From contig JAESUZ010000481.1 in the NCBI GenBank assembly GCA_017311185.1, positions 1,612,001 to 1,676,000 on the forward strand: 64,000 bases of DNA, given 5' to 3'. Made by a program: the position numbers and the translations under genes. Origin of the DNA: Proteles cristata cristata. Its lineage: Eukaryota > Chordata > Mammalia > Carnivora > Hyaenidae. Below the pieces are notes generated by a model that saw only the letters and a program-made list of their open reading frames with translations, searched no databases and was not told where the DNA came from. This document shows positions 48,701 to 59,100 of the stretch, one piece after another; the stretch's first letter is position 1; the number at the start of each line of letters is the position of its first letter.

Positions 48701-49152
48701 GGAGGTGGGATGGAAACAAAACCACACGCTTCCTCAAGATGAGTCTTCCAATTTAACAGCTAAAATCTCTTCTGGAAGACTTTTCAGAAAGTACTTATAA
48801 ACTTCTTCGTGGTGCTTGCCAGCGTATTCTACCTGTTTTCCAGAATGCAAATAGAAAAGAAAAAAACTTACCATCCTTGTTCATGTAATTATAGGCATTT
48901 AAGAGAAATGACTTCCATTTGGGATTTCATGTGTTTCCCCCCCCACCCTCTCTCCTGCTTATAATTTGATATCACTTTGCCCAGATTTTGTGTTAAAGCT
49001 GACTAAATGAGTCTTAAACAGTAGCCTGATGAAATTTACCTAAAGCCTAGTGTATCTGTGGAATAAGTAAAAACAAAAAGACCTATGTGAGGTCTTTCTT
49101 TATTTCTTTCTTTCATCCTTCCTTCCTTCCTTCATTTCTTCCTTTCTTTTTT
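45742..49152. other. SINE-free unique sequence upstream of miR-100
   Basis: No retroelement recognised over 3.4 kb except a (GA)n. This is a marked gap in an otherwise SINE-rich window, between the polypyrimidine tract and the SINE pair next to miR-100. Confidence 0.5.
47482..47508. repeat. (GA)n microsatellite
   Basis: About 12 GA repeats not attached to a SINE body, unlike most GA/CT runs in this window. Confidence 0.9.
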
Positions 49153-49346
49153 GTTTTAAAGTTTATTTATTTTGAGAGAGAGAGAGCGCACATGTGTGAT
49201 CAGAGAAGGGGCAGAGAGAGAGGGAAAGAGAGAATCCCAAGCAGACAGAGTCTACCCTGGGGCTCAAGCTCATGAACTGTGAGATTGTGACCTGAGCCAA
49301 AATCAAGAGTTGGAATACTTAACGGACTGAGCCATCCAGGTGCCCC
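49153..49346 (-). mobile_element. CAN-SINE upstream of miR-100 (first of two)
   Basis: Antisense element 'aaagtttatttattttgagagagag...ctgagccatccaggtgcccc'. Immediately followed by the next SINE. Confidence 0.94.
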
Positions 49347-49361
49347 TAAACTTTGCCCTTC

Positions 49362-49566
49362 TTTTTTTCATTATTTTTTAAAAAAGATTTATTTATTTTG
49401 GGAGAGTGCAAGCAAGGAGGGACAGAGAGAGGAGGACAGAGGATCTGAAGTGGACTCTACACTGACAGGCTGTCAGCACAGAGCCCGATGTGGGGCTCTA
49501 ACCCATGAATCATGAGATCACGACCTGAGCCGAAGTTGGACACTCAACTGAGACACCCAGGCGCCC
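49362..49566 (-). mobile_element. CAN-SINE upstream of miR-100 (second of two)
   Basis: Antisense element ending 'gagacacccaggcgcccc'. Its duplication is taaactttgcccttc / taacctttgcccttc. Its right end is about 145 bp before the miR-100 hairpin. Confidence 0.94.
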
Positions 49567-49723
49567 CTAACCTTTGCCCTTCCAAGAGCAGGATGAATTC
49601 TTTCAATCTGGGCCATAAAGCATTAGAATGGCAGAATCTTTGGTTCAACTAATGGCTTTAACATTTTATTTTCAGACATCTCAAACCCCCAAATGAGAGA
49701 AGATACTGAGGCCTGTTGCCACA

Positions 49724-49745
49724 AACCCGTAGATCCGAACTTGTG
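49724..49745 (+). ncRNA. MIR100: mature miR-100-5p
   Basis: A 22-nt exact match to the known mature miR-100-5p, with seed ACCCGUA at nucleotides 2-8. This is the dominant guide strand in vertebrates. The seed belongs to the miR-99/100 family, whose known targets include mTOR-pathway mRNAs. Confidence 0.97.
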
Positions 49746-49758
49746 GTGATAGTGCACA

Positions 49759-49780
49759 CAAGCTTGTGTCTATAGGTATG
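49759..49780 (+). ncRNA. MIR100: miR-100-3p (star strand)
   Basis: The 22-nt 3p arm begins CAAGCTTGTG. It matches human miR-100-3p except for G instead of A at its tenth nucleotide. From memory, mouse also has G there, so the human base may be the derived one. It is normally the minor strand. Confidence 0.9.
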
Positions 49781-49791
49781 TGTCTGTTAGG

Positions 49792-51461
49792 CAATCTCAC
49801 AGACTGCGGGCTTTGCCTGTATGCCACTCAGTTCCCCTTCGATCCCCTTAATCCCCCCTCTTCTCCTTAGGGTCCTTTAAGAGTGGTTAAAATGGAAAGA
49901 AGGGCTGATATGGAGGAAATAGACCTTTTGTTCTGAGATGGATGGGACTCTTCAACGGTGGACTTACAAGCTTGCACTCAATTCCCTTAGTCCTTGTAAC
50001 TCTCTTCAACTATCAGATTAAGAGACCAGGCTTGCAGGTGAAGCAGCAGGAATTTGGCTGATTCAGATAGCTTACCATTGAGGGGTGAGTACACAGACAT
50101 GTAAAGGAGGGTCTCTTTTATATCCTAATTATTTTGAAAGTCGCTATGATCTTGTTTGGAACCTGATAGAAGCTTGTGTACAAGACCCATCTCACCCTGG
50201 TTGGACTTATACCTTGTGGAATTTCTTTCTCCCCCGTTGTTCTTGAATCAGTCCTTATCTTCAAAATTAAAATTAGTGGGGGGGGGATGGATTGCTTAAG
50301 TATGTACACTTCTGTAAATAGCCTGCAGTGTAAGAAAAAGACCTTTTTATGAAAAAGAAATCGCCCGTTTAAGTCTAACTTCATAGTTGGCCAGAGTTGT
50401 ATTGTAAATCTTCACATGTTTAAGAGGCTGGAATGAAAATAATTTTATCCCCTTGCCTCTTAAATGTCACCATTGTGCCAGGATTGGAAAGCCAAACTGA
50501 CTACAGATCAAAGCAAAAGTGGCTATATTTGTCTCATTCCAACAATGTGAGCTGAAGAGTCTGTAAACAGAACCCAGGGTGAAAAGTTGATCAGATTTGG
50601 ATGACTCTTAAACTTTTGCATTCTCCTTTGGTCAGACATAGTGCCAAGAATTCCCTTAAGACGTGCGTGTGTGTGTGTGTGTGTGTGTGCGTGTACACGC
50701 GCGCTCTCGTACAGACTCCTCTATTCAGAGAGTCAATATAAAGCAGTTATTGATTTACCATCAACAAGAAGTTTGAAATTCAAATGGTAAGATTTTATTG
50801 CATTAAATCCTCTTTCTTCTTAAGATCCACACTCTTCCCGGGGTAGCAGAACTCGTTCTTCTATTAAGCATATAAAAATGAAATTTTGGATGTTGGAACT
50901 GGGAAGGTCTGGATATAGATCACGTATGTTTAAAGGGGAGAATAAAAAGTTTGCAAGTGGTATACCCAGAGGATATGGTGGACATGAATTTCCTTTGCGT
51001 TTGCTCAGCATTGCATCGAAGAGGGTTGTGGGCCTCAACTTCCAGCTTGCCAAGAAACCATTACTTTGTTATGGAATGATAGAACATTACAGCCCAAAGA
51101 GAAGTATTGTCCCCATTGGTGTGTATCGTGTATAACTGTTTGCCCAAGGCCTTTATCCACTTATTAAGCAAACAATCTACTTGGTTGTTTTTACCTACTT
51201 CTTTGAAGTAGTTGACTTAGAATGGATAAGCTGCCATCAAATTAAGCTTGTACCTTCCCTGGATAAATAAGTATATTTAATAAAGGCAAAATCATGTCCC
51301 TACACATCATCCCTTTAACCTGCCATTAAAGTGTGTTACCAGTGGGGCAACGGAATTCATGAACCCAAGGAGACGTTAGCTGCCTATAGTCCCTGTACAG
51401 AGACAATAGAAGGATGACAGGATGACCACTAGGTGACTGCCAGGTTCTATCTTTCTTTCTT
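49792..51461 (+). other. unique sequence following miR-100
   Basis: Contains the (GT)n at 50662-50704 and no other recognised element. An 85-codon frame at 50878-51135 is not supported as coding. Confidence 0.45.
50662..50704. repeat. (GT)n microsatellite
   Basis: A GT run ending in cgtgtacacgcgcgc, about 0.9 kb downstream of the miR-100 hairpin. Likely polymorphic. Confidence 0.93.
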
Positions 51462-51677
51462 TTTAAAAATTTTAATGCTTATTTATTTTTCAGAGATAGA
51501 GAGACAGAGCTTGAGTCGGGGTGGGGTGGAGAGAGAGGGAGACACAGAATTGGAAGCAGGCTCCAGGCTCTGAGCTGTCAGCACAGAGCCTGACACGAGG
51601 CTTGAACTCATGAAATGTGACATCATGACCTGAGCTGAAGTCAGAGGCTTAGCCAACTGAGCGCTCCAGATACACCC
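51462..51677 (-). mobile_element. CAN-SINE
   Basis: Antisense element between miR-100 and let-7a-2, head diverged ('ctgagcgctccagatacacccc'). Confidence 0.92.
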
Positions 51678-52513
51678 CATGTTGTTTCTTTTAAGGAGGG
51701 TTTTAAAGCCTGTTACCTCAAGTAAAAAAAATATACAGAGCAGTCAGTCTATTCAAAGTTTCTAAAAGACCAAAGATGATATTATTTGATTTGTCGGACT
51801 AGAAAATATTCTAGTGGAAAGCCCAGAGCCCCTTGACAGTGGCCACAAGAAACAGGATATTAAATATTTTACATGATGATGCAATTCAGTGTTTTTCTTT
51901 CCTTCCATGTTCATGAAAGAGTGGTCTTGTAGACATTAATTATTCCTTTGGGTCTCCCTTAGAGTGGACCAAATATTCTACAGGAAGCTGCAAAAAGTAA
52001 AATTATTTCAGGTTTTCCCCAGAAAGACTCTAAAAATGTGTTTCAGTAGTCATTATTGTGTGGAGATATAGAAAGAATGAATATAAAAGAAAGTATATTT
52101 ATTAAAATCTTCAAATCATCAGTATCAAAATATATTTCTAAGCTTTAACACTAGGATATAGTTTAGTTTTTTAAAAAAAACACAGAAAATAATCATTCTT
52201 ATTCCAAGAATTGCATTTGATAAAGCAATTCAACTCAGAGACTGGGGAGGGAGGCAGAGCTAATATTTAGTTTTGAAAGAGTTTGTTGCTTTTATTCCAG
52301 AATTAATAAATGGGTTTTTCTACATGGAAAGAAAATGGTATGCCTGGGATAGAATTAACTTTGAATTCTAAGTTAATATGATTTCTTATTTTTCAGTGTG
52401 CTTACCAATAATTCCCTAGTAGTATTTCTTAGGCCCTGTGAATCTTTGTCCGCTGACTATGGTATTTAAATACCTCATCTGAGGTCCCCTAGTCTCTCCA
52501 AATAAGATTTTTT

Positions 52514-52778
52514 TTTAATTTTTTTTATTTATTTCTAGGACAGAGAGAGACAGCGTGAGCAGGGGAAGGTCAGAGAGAGAGGGAGACACAGACTGAAACA
52601 GGCTCCAGGCTCTGAGCTGGCAGTCAGCACAGAGCCCGACGCGGGGCTCGAACCCACGAACCGCGAGATCATGACCTAAGCGAAAGTCGGACGCTAAACC
52701 GACTAAGCCACCCAGGCCCCCCTTTTTTTTTTTTTTTATTTCTAGGACAGAGAGAGACAGCGTGAGCAGGGGAGGGTA
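52514..52778 (-). mobile_element. dimeric CAN-SINE (truncated tail unit plus full unit) in one target-site duplication
   Basis: Read on the - strand, a roughly 45-bp SINE 3' end with A-rich tail (52728-52778) is followed by a complete SINE (52514-52727). The ctgtcctagaaataa stretch occurs in both units. One duplication, caaataagatttttt, at 52499-52513 and 52779-52793, encloses the whole, arguing for a single insertion event. Confidence 0.9.
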
Positions 52779-52793
52779 CAAATAAGATTTTTT

Positions 52794-52895
52794 TAAAGTT
52801 TTATTTATTTAAGTAATCTCTACCCTCAATGTGGGGTTTGAACTCACAACCCTGAGATCAAAAGTTGCATGCTCTTCCTACTGACCCAGCCTCTA
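52794..52895 (-). mobile_element. short CAN-SINE of a second subfamily
   Basis: 'ttttatttatttaagtaatctctaccctcaatgtggggtttgaactcacaaccctgagatcaaaagttgcatgctc' is the older caniform/feliform subtype without the CT-rich part. It abuts the dimer. Confidence 0.88.
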
Positions 52896-53084
52896 ATTAA
52901 GATTTTAAAAGCTTCTCACCCCTGTAATAGTGCTGAAATTTTTACAGAGAAGTCAATATGAATGACTCTTAAAACATTCCAAAGATTTATTAACACCTAA
53001 CATGGTGCTCAACAAAGTATAAGTTAAAATAAATCACCTTGTTTCTTTTGGTATAACCATGTGGCTAGAAAAATTGGGAAATTC

Positions 53085-53175
53085 ATTCCCTCATTCATTC
53101 AACAAACTTTTATGAATGCTTCCTATATTCAGTGGCCTGTGGAACAATGAAGATATGACCCTGACTTCACAAAAA
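53085..53175 (-). mobile_element. L2 LINE 3' end, antisense
   Basis: 'cattccctcattcattcaacaaacttttatgaatgcttcctatattcag...gatatgaccctgacttcac'. Confidence 0.65.
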
Positions 53176-55428
53176 TGATTATTTGGTCAGGAGCCCCTTT
53201 GTAGTGTTGCATCTCAATTATACTGATGCATCTTTAATGAATCACATGGTTTAATCATGATAGCTGTCCAGCTTCCTAGTACCTAATCCATACAGAATAT
53301 GTTTACTAATGAGGTGCCCCTCCTTTTCCATCATCTCAGATACTTGTAACATTGTTTCAGGTTCATCCTCACATCATTTGGGGGGATTGCAGTGTTCAAC
53401 AGACTGAGAGTCTGTTTATGGGTATTCAGAATACCTTTGGAATATATTTTTTAAAGTCACAGAGTACAATAGATTCTCTATACCTAAAGATCTATAACTA
53501 CTGTATTTCTGCAAATGCCACTTATTTTATGTGTTACTTCCTTCTTTCAATAAGGCTTTTTATGACATCATTCCATATCATAATTGCATGTTGTTATTGC
53601 ATGCCTACAAATATTTACACTAATTATGTAATGAGCCATAATTGCACTAATACATGATAATGGGCTAAAATCAGTGTAAATAAACAAGGAAATTCACACA
53701 ACCAAAAGAGCAGGGTATTGAAAACCATTAGTATTCTAGAAGCAACCTCTTTTTGTCTTTGACCCTAGAAAAAGATGAATTTTTCCATTTTCAGATATTT
53801 AAAGGCTCAATCAGCTATACATTTAGCTATTATACTAGCATTCTAGCACATCAAAACATATACTGTCTTTGTTCTATGATCTCTGGCTAACTATTACTCG
53901 CCCCTCCATTGTCTTGCATCCCACTCATAAGGTTACATCTTGACACTGTTTATAGAATCAAGCAAATGGTCAGTGCAAGAACAATGAAAGAAATCCAAAA
54001 TTAAAAGAAAGAAAATGACTTATATTTTTGTAGTGTCCCAGTGAAGATTATATCATATGCATAATTGAATATTTAGAGACAGAGGACTCCCAAATTATAA
54101 TGCAACGATGTTAGGGTTAAATTAGAAATGTGTGTATGAAATTAATAAATGACCCAACAAGAACTCTTTGAACTGAGGCTTGAAGGAATGAATGGGAATT
54201 TGCTTGGTAAAACCTACTTCCCAGTCTTTCCTCCAAACCAGGTAGCACCGGTCCAAGAGAGGCAGCCTCCTGCAAAAAAAAAAGCAGCCCCACTGCATGA
54301 TATCAGCCTCAGGAAACAGGGCTGGAAAAATTGGAAAAATGGTCTCTTTCCAGGTCAGTGCAGCAGCGTGATGAAACATGAACCATAAAACCATTTGGAT
54401 CCTTTTTTCTAAATCAGCACCATAGAATTATTACTCTTTTATTCCCCGTGTGCTTAGATACTCCTCCATCTCAGAATGCCTGAGCCCAACTCCTGTGTGG
54501 AACAGACTTTACCAGGCAAAAAAAAAAAAAAAAAAAAAACCCAGAGTCTAGCTAAACTATAAGGAAAGGTGGCAATCCACAAACCAGAGAGCAGCCTTCA
54601 TGGGGAAATAAAACCTGATCCAACAGGAGTTCACGTGGAGATGGGAAGCCATCGAGCTTGGAAGAATCTTTCTGCTGCTCTTAGCATCAAACTGGGACTG
54701 AAGATAAAGGAAAGACCCCATTTAAAAATTAAAAGCAAACAGGGAAATTTACTGTATTCCTTTATAAAGAAAAAATTACAGTCTATATGTTGCTAAATAA
54801 ACTGTTGGGGACAGAATTTCTTTTAAAAAACGTGCTGAGCCAGTCAACTCTGGAAGGAGGGGCACTTTATAAACATGCAAATTATGTAATGTGATGATAA
54901 ATACTGTTGAGTGAATGTTCCCCGTAGCTTCTATATTCTTTGTCTATCTCTGCTTTGCTCATAAACCTGTTTCCTATAACTTTTCAGCATGTTTTGGCAT
55001 AAGCTCTTTCCCCTTGCATATTGACCCTTTAGAGATTCCAGTTGTTCAGCTTCACAATAGAAACATTTGTTTCCTCAACTCTTTTTCCAGTTGTTCAAGT
55101 TTAAACATTGGTCTACTTTTATATTCTGTTAACAGATACCAGAGGACATTAGCTTGAACAGAACAAATGCTGTTATATAACATTATCCCAATTTTCAGGC
55201 GCAAATTACAACAAGAAGACCAATCCTACGTATTTCCTCCCTTCTCGTATGCACAGTAATCTCAAGCCAAGACTCCTGTGTTATTTTCTCTATGGTCAGA
55301 GCCTTTGATGTGTTGTCTTTTATTCATGGCCCAAAGAGGTGACAACACAGAGAACACTTATAAGACTAACTTCTAATTTCATTGCTTAAGCGATGGTAGC
55401 TTTCCAGCCATTGTGACTGCATGTGCCC
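53176..55428 (+). other. unique sequence leading into let-7a-2
   Basis: No recognised element apart from the poly-A run at 54.5 kb. Presumed intronic to the host transcript. Confidence 0.45.
54518..54539. repeat. poly-A run
   Basis: Twenty-two A residues. The sequence on its left (from about 54480) is not a recognised retroelement, so whether it is a retroposed tail is unclear. Confidence 0.8.
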
Positions 55429-55432
55429 AGGT

Positions 55433-55454
55433 TGAGGTAGTAGGTTGTATAGTT
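55433..55454 (+). ncRNA. MIRLET7A2: mature let-7a-5p
   Basis: A 22-nt exact match to mature let-7a, with seed GAGGTAG at nucleotides 2-8. The same mature sequence is made from several loci, so small-RNA reads alone cannot be assigned to this copy. Confidence 0.99.
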
Positions 55455-55468
55455 TAGAATTACATCAA

Positions 55469-55473
55469 GGGAG
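55469..55473 (+). promoter_or_regulatory. LIN28-binding GGAG motif in the let-7a-2 loop
   Basis: GGGAG lies in the terminal loop just 5' of the 3p arm. GGAG here is the established recognition element of the LIN28 CCHC zinc knuckles in pre-let-7. It acts at the RNA level and separates let-7 output from miR-100 output of the shared transcript. Confidence 0.8.
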
Positions 55474-55477
55474 ATAA

Positions 55478-55499
55478 CTGTACAGCCTCCTAGCTTTCC
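55478..55499 (+). ncRNA. MIRLET7A2: let-7a-2-3p (star strand)
   Basis: The 22-nt 3p arm begins CTGTACAGCC. Unlike the 5p strand, this sequence is specific to the let-7a-2 locus, so reads from it report transcription of this cluster. Confidence 0.95.
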
Positions 55500-55739
55500 T
55501 TGGGTCTTGCACAAAACAACATGCCAAGAATGATCATGATTCCTCCGGGCCTTTTTTTTTCCCTAGGAAAGCCTATGAAAGGTAAGATTGGGCACAGTTA
55601 TTTTATTGGCATTTTAGAATTGAGGTGTTGTTTAATCCATGTACCCATGCTGTGTTTACATGTTCTGTTTCTTTGGGTTGGATTTTGTTTTACCAAAAAC
55701 GTGAGACTTTGAGGGATTCATCTGATCCGTTATCCATCG

Positions 55740-56100
55740 CCACAATAATGTTACATAATAAGCAACACAAAACCTCCGGGACACACAACAATAAACACGT
55801 TTAGCTCATGGGTCTGTGGGTCAGTGATTTAGAATGGGCAGGTTTTCTAGTCTTGGCTGATCTCATTCATTCTGTCAGCTGTAGGACAGGGTCACTAGGA
55901 TGACTGAGGCAGTTCAGTTCTGTTCCACATGACCCATATTTCGACAGGTTATTCCTAGCATGTTCTCCTGGTAAAGGCAGAGGAGCAAGAACAAGAAGGA
56001 CCCAAAGGGCTTAGGTATTTTTGGAGCTTCTGCTTGCTTTATGTTTGCTAATACCTCATTGGGCAAAGGAAGTCACATAACCAAGCCTGAAGCCAGAGTA
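55740..56100. repeat. probable old interspersed repeat, family not named
   Basis: 'acataataagcaacacaaaacctccgggacacacaacaataaac...catgggtctgtgggtcagtgatttagaatgggcagg...ggaagtcacataaccaagcc' has the order of a mammalian repeat beginning near a '...acttagtggcttaaaacaac...ggttctgtgggtcag' motif. It lies 240 bp past let-7a-2. Confidence 0.4.
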
Positions 56101-59100
56101 GGCAGCACTACAGAATTTATTGACAAAGGGCAAGAACTCAGATACACACAACAAGTTGGTACCATTTTTGCAATTACATTGCACTTTCTTGGATTCAATT
56201 GAATTGAAAGTGATTGTGTGCCCTCCATCCTTAGAAGTTCCAAACATCAAGAACCATGTTTGTGAATTCACGTTTTGGATTTAGGACTAAGCTGGTCTTT
56301 GTCTGAATGTTATGTAGATCCCTGTGAAAGAGATGTGCCCCAACCAACTTCTGTGGGAAAGTGCCAAGAGACTGGAATGGTAATAATGTGGCCATCGACT
56401 AAACCAGAAACAAGGCTCAAGTCATTTCATGCTGATAACCAGTGTCATGAATGATGGACGTTTTACCTGACTTCGGATGAACTCACACAATCTACTCAGA
56501 ATAGATGAGTGGCAAAGCAGCTCTAGAATCCAAGTCTGTTGACAAGGCTGGGCTTGCTCCAAATCTAGACACTCTCAATAGAAAACACCAAAAGGTAGAG
56601 GTACTTAATGAGGTTATTTCATCCATTTTATTACTTTCTGGTATTTTAATATACAACATCTTGAAAAGAGAATGTTTTTGCACGTTTTAGCTGTAGCTCT
56701 CTCTTTTTCTCTCTCTACCTCACAGCTCCATTAAAAAAGAGAGGAGACCCCTGTGTCACCATTTTGATTCTGTGCTCAGATATTTTCTTGGTGATTCATG
56801 GTGATTGTTATGTTACTGAGAGGTTCAAAGACAAGTAACCACAGCTTGATAAGAAAGGCTCAGCGTTAGTTTTAGGCCACCCTATGAGTCTACACTAGAA
56901 CTGGGAGCAATTCTAAGATTCCTGTGTAGTCTTCATTCCTTAGTTCACTCGTTCATCCCTTAGAAAGCCTTCAGCTGTGCTCTAGAAGATACTGCCATGA
57001 CTTTGAAACATTTATTAAGAGTTTCATATGAAACACAATTGTTATCTGTATCTGTATTGGCTAAGAGTTTGTATATTTAAATATCTGCAGCCACTTGGCA
57101 TATAAGGACCTACATAGTGTTGTTTATACATTTATAAAACTTTTTTTTTTTAATCAAGTTATCTTCTTGTACAAGACAATAAGATCTTGTCTCTGCAGTG
57201 GCATAAACTTGAGCAGGTTCACCCAGCCATGGTTACCCAAGGGCCAACTAGTATTTGGGGTCACGCTTTGAAAAGAAGCTAACTTTCACATGACTGAATG
57301 TCTCCTGACTTAGTAATAAGGTTGTATCCGCCTGAAATTACATAATACCCCCTTTACTTTCAGAATGGCAGTGGTGTCCAGGAGGGTATAGTGTTGTCCA
57401 TTTTCAGCCAGTAGCCCCCATGGTAGGACACGGTTTGGGAATTGCAAGGAAAATAAATTACATTGGGGGACACTTTAGATGAACCTGAGTGTCCATTTCA
57501 GCAGTAAGATATGGGTAAAATAGTCTTCAAAATGACTCACTTCTCATCTTCAGCTTTGGTGAGTACGTGTTCTTTCCCCAGGGAAACTCTTTACTGAATT
57601 TTATGTCTCATAATCATTCTTAGTCCCAGAAGTTCTAAATACACTGTAATATAATACAAATAACCATAGTACCTTATGAGAATCAATTTTAGGATCGAAA
57701 AGGAAAAATGAAGAGGTGCAACATGCTACATTTTTAAATATCATCCACAAATTATAATAGTTCTATGGGTGGTGTAAAGGTTACTTTAATTTTTTCATAA
57801 TCTGGTAATTGAGTCCAGCTGTTTTCTGGCACAATACATAAATGTGTTGCTGGCCTTGACCTTCTTCATCTACCAAGGAATATTTTGCTGACACAGTTTA
57901 ACCAGACTCTGACCAGTTAGAATAGTGAGTTTATAAACTTTTCTGAAGACAAGTCATTTGTACTTCTTTATTTGCACATGTCAAATCCTTTTTGACTTGG
58001 TGTATTAATAGAGGCATTTAACTAGTATGTAATGATGCCATTGATCCCCTCCTTGTGCTGGGTATGTCCTTCCAAAGATGTTTTTGTTAGAAAAAACCCT
58101 CGATTTCTCAAAGCTGGCTTTGGCTCAGTGTATTTGCTGAGCGTTCTTGGGACCCAGGGAAAATGAATAAATCCAAGTTTTCTTATTCAACTAAGTATAT
58201 GTTTTCTAAATACCTAATACAAGTTTGGATTGCAATACCTACCTCCTTGTCATTCTTCCCACTGGACTATTTTCCCCTCATCTCTTGCCCTCCTAAGTTC
58301 TAACCCCACTGAAATATTTGTTTTTCTATTCCGAGTAGGACCAATCTCTGGTAGTCTTTACAGTCTATTTCTCTAACAGTTATACTTCCAAGTTCTACTG
58401 AAGGCTTCCTTTAAATAGTGTTTATCAAACCTTAATTAATACGAATCCCCTGAGATCTTGTTAAAATACCAGTTCTAATTCCGTAAGTCTGGACAAGGCC
58501 TGAAGTTCTGCATTTCTAACCAACTGTTACAAGAAACTGATGCTGTTGGTATGTAGGACACACTCATGGGTAGCAAAATTCTACATAATCCAGTGCTTCC
58601 GAATCCCAGGATGTCCAGGCTTTTAAGCTGATGGTAAGAGATTTGGAGACAGCTTTCATCTTGAGATAAATACAATATCCCCTTTAATTGTAGTCACACA
58701 GCTTTTCTTTTAAAAATATTAGTTCCTTTCACCAACACAGAACCCAAGATTCAGCCCTATGAAAGTTGCATCTTGGAAATAGGGACTCTATGACACAGCA
58801 TAATCCTAAAGATTTTTTTTATTGCTGTGATCATCCATTCACCAGAAGCATCTTTGAATAGCACATGTAAAAATTCAGCCAGGGACATGAGTGCATGTAT
58901 CAAACCTGGTTCTGCCATACACATGTCATTCAGATGTGACTTTCCAACATTCAGTGTCCAAATATATAAACACATGGACTAGAACCAGGTGATTTCTGAG
59001 ATACCTCTATGATAGAATATGCTGCAATTCTGCAACTGTCATTCAGGACTCTTAAATGGCAGGAACTGAAATCTTCTTAGCCTCCACATCCTTCTGTTTC

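Larger units (their letters stand above)
49712..49791 (+). ncRNA. MIR100: miR-100 precursor hairpin
   Basis: This 80-nt segment is the mir-100 stem-loop, a member of the miR-99/100 family, which is processed by Drosha/DGCR8 and Dicer and silences mRNAs through Argonaute. The 5p arm contains the complete mature miR-100-5p. CTTGTG at 49740-49745 pairs with CACAAG at 49757-49762, leaving an 11-nt terminal loop at 49746-49756. Compared with the human hairpin as I remember it, the mature 5p strand is identical, the loop differs at about four positions and the 3p arm at one (G at 49768 where human has A). That change turns a U-A pair opposite mature nucleotide 11 into a U-G wobble, so the stem is kept. 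It lies about 5.7 kb upstream of let-7a-2 on the same strand, as in the vertebrate cluster. A SINE pair ends about 145 bp upstream. Identity is essentially certain; the limits of the primary transcript are not visible. Confidence 0.98.
55429..55500 (+). ncRNA. MIRLET7A2: let-7a-2 precursor hairpin
   Basis: All 72 nt agree with the human let-7a-2 stem-loop as I remember it. The mature let-7a is in the 5p arm and let-7a-2-3p in the 3p arm. let-7 acts through Argonaute to repress growth and stemness mRNAs such as LIN28, HMGA2 and RAS-family transcripts. The loop carries GGGAG at 55469-55473; the GGAG there is the motif bound by the LIN28 zinc knuckles, which leads to uridylation and decay of pre-let-7. 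This copy is let-7a-2 rather than let-7a-1 or let-7a-3 because of its specific loop and 3p sequence and because miR-100 sits 5.7 kb upstream on the same strand. Complete conservation of stem and loop implies strong purifying selection. Confidence 0.99.

Noticed and set aside
50878..51135. 85-codon frame about 1.1 kb downstream of miR-100
   Set aside because: No known similarity; a frame of this length is expected by chance and no splice or initiation context supports it.
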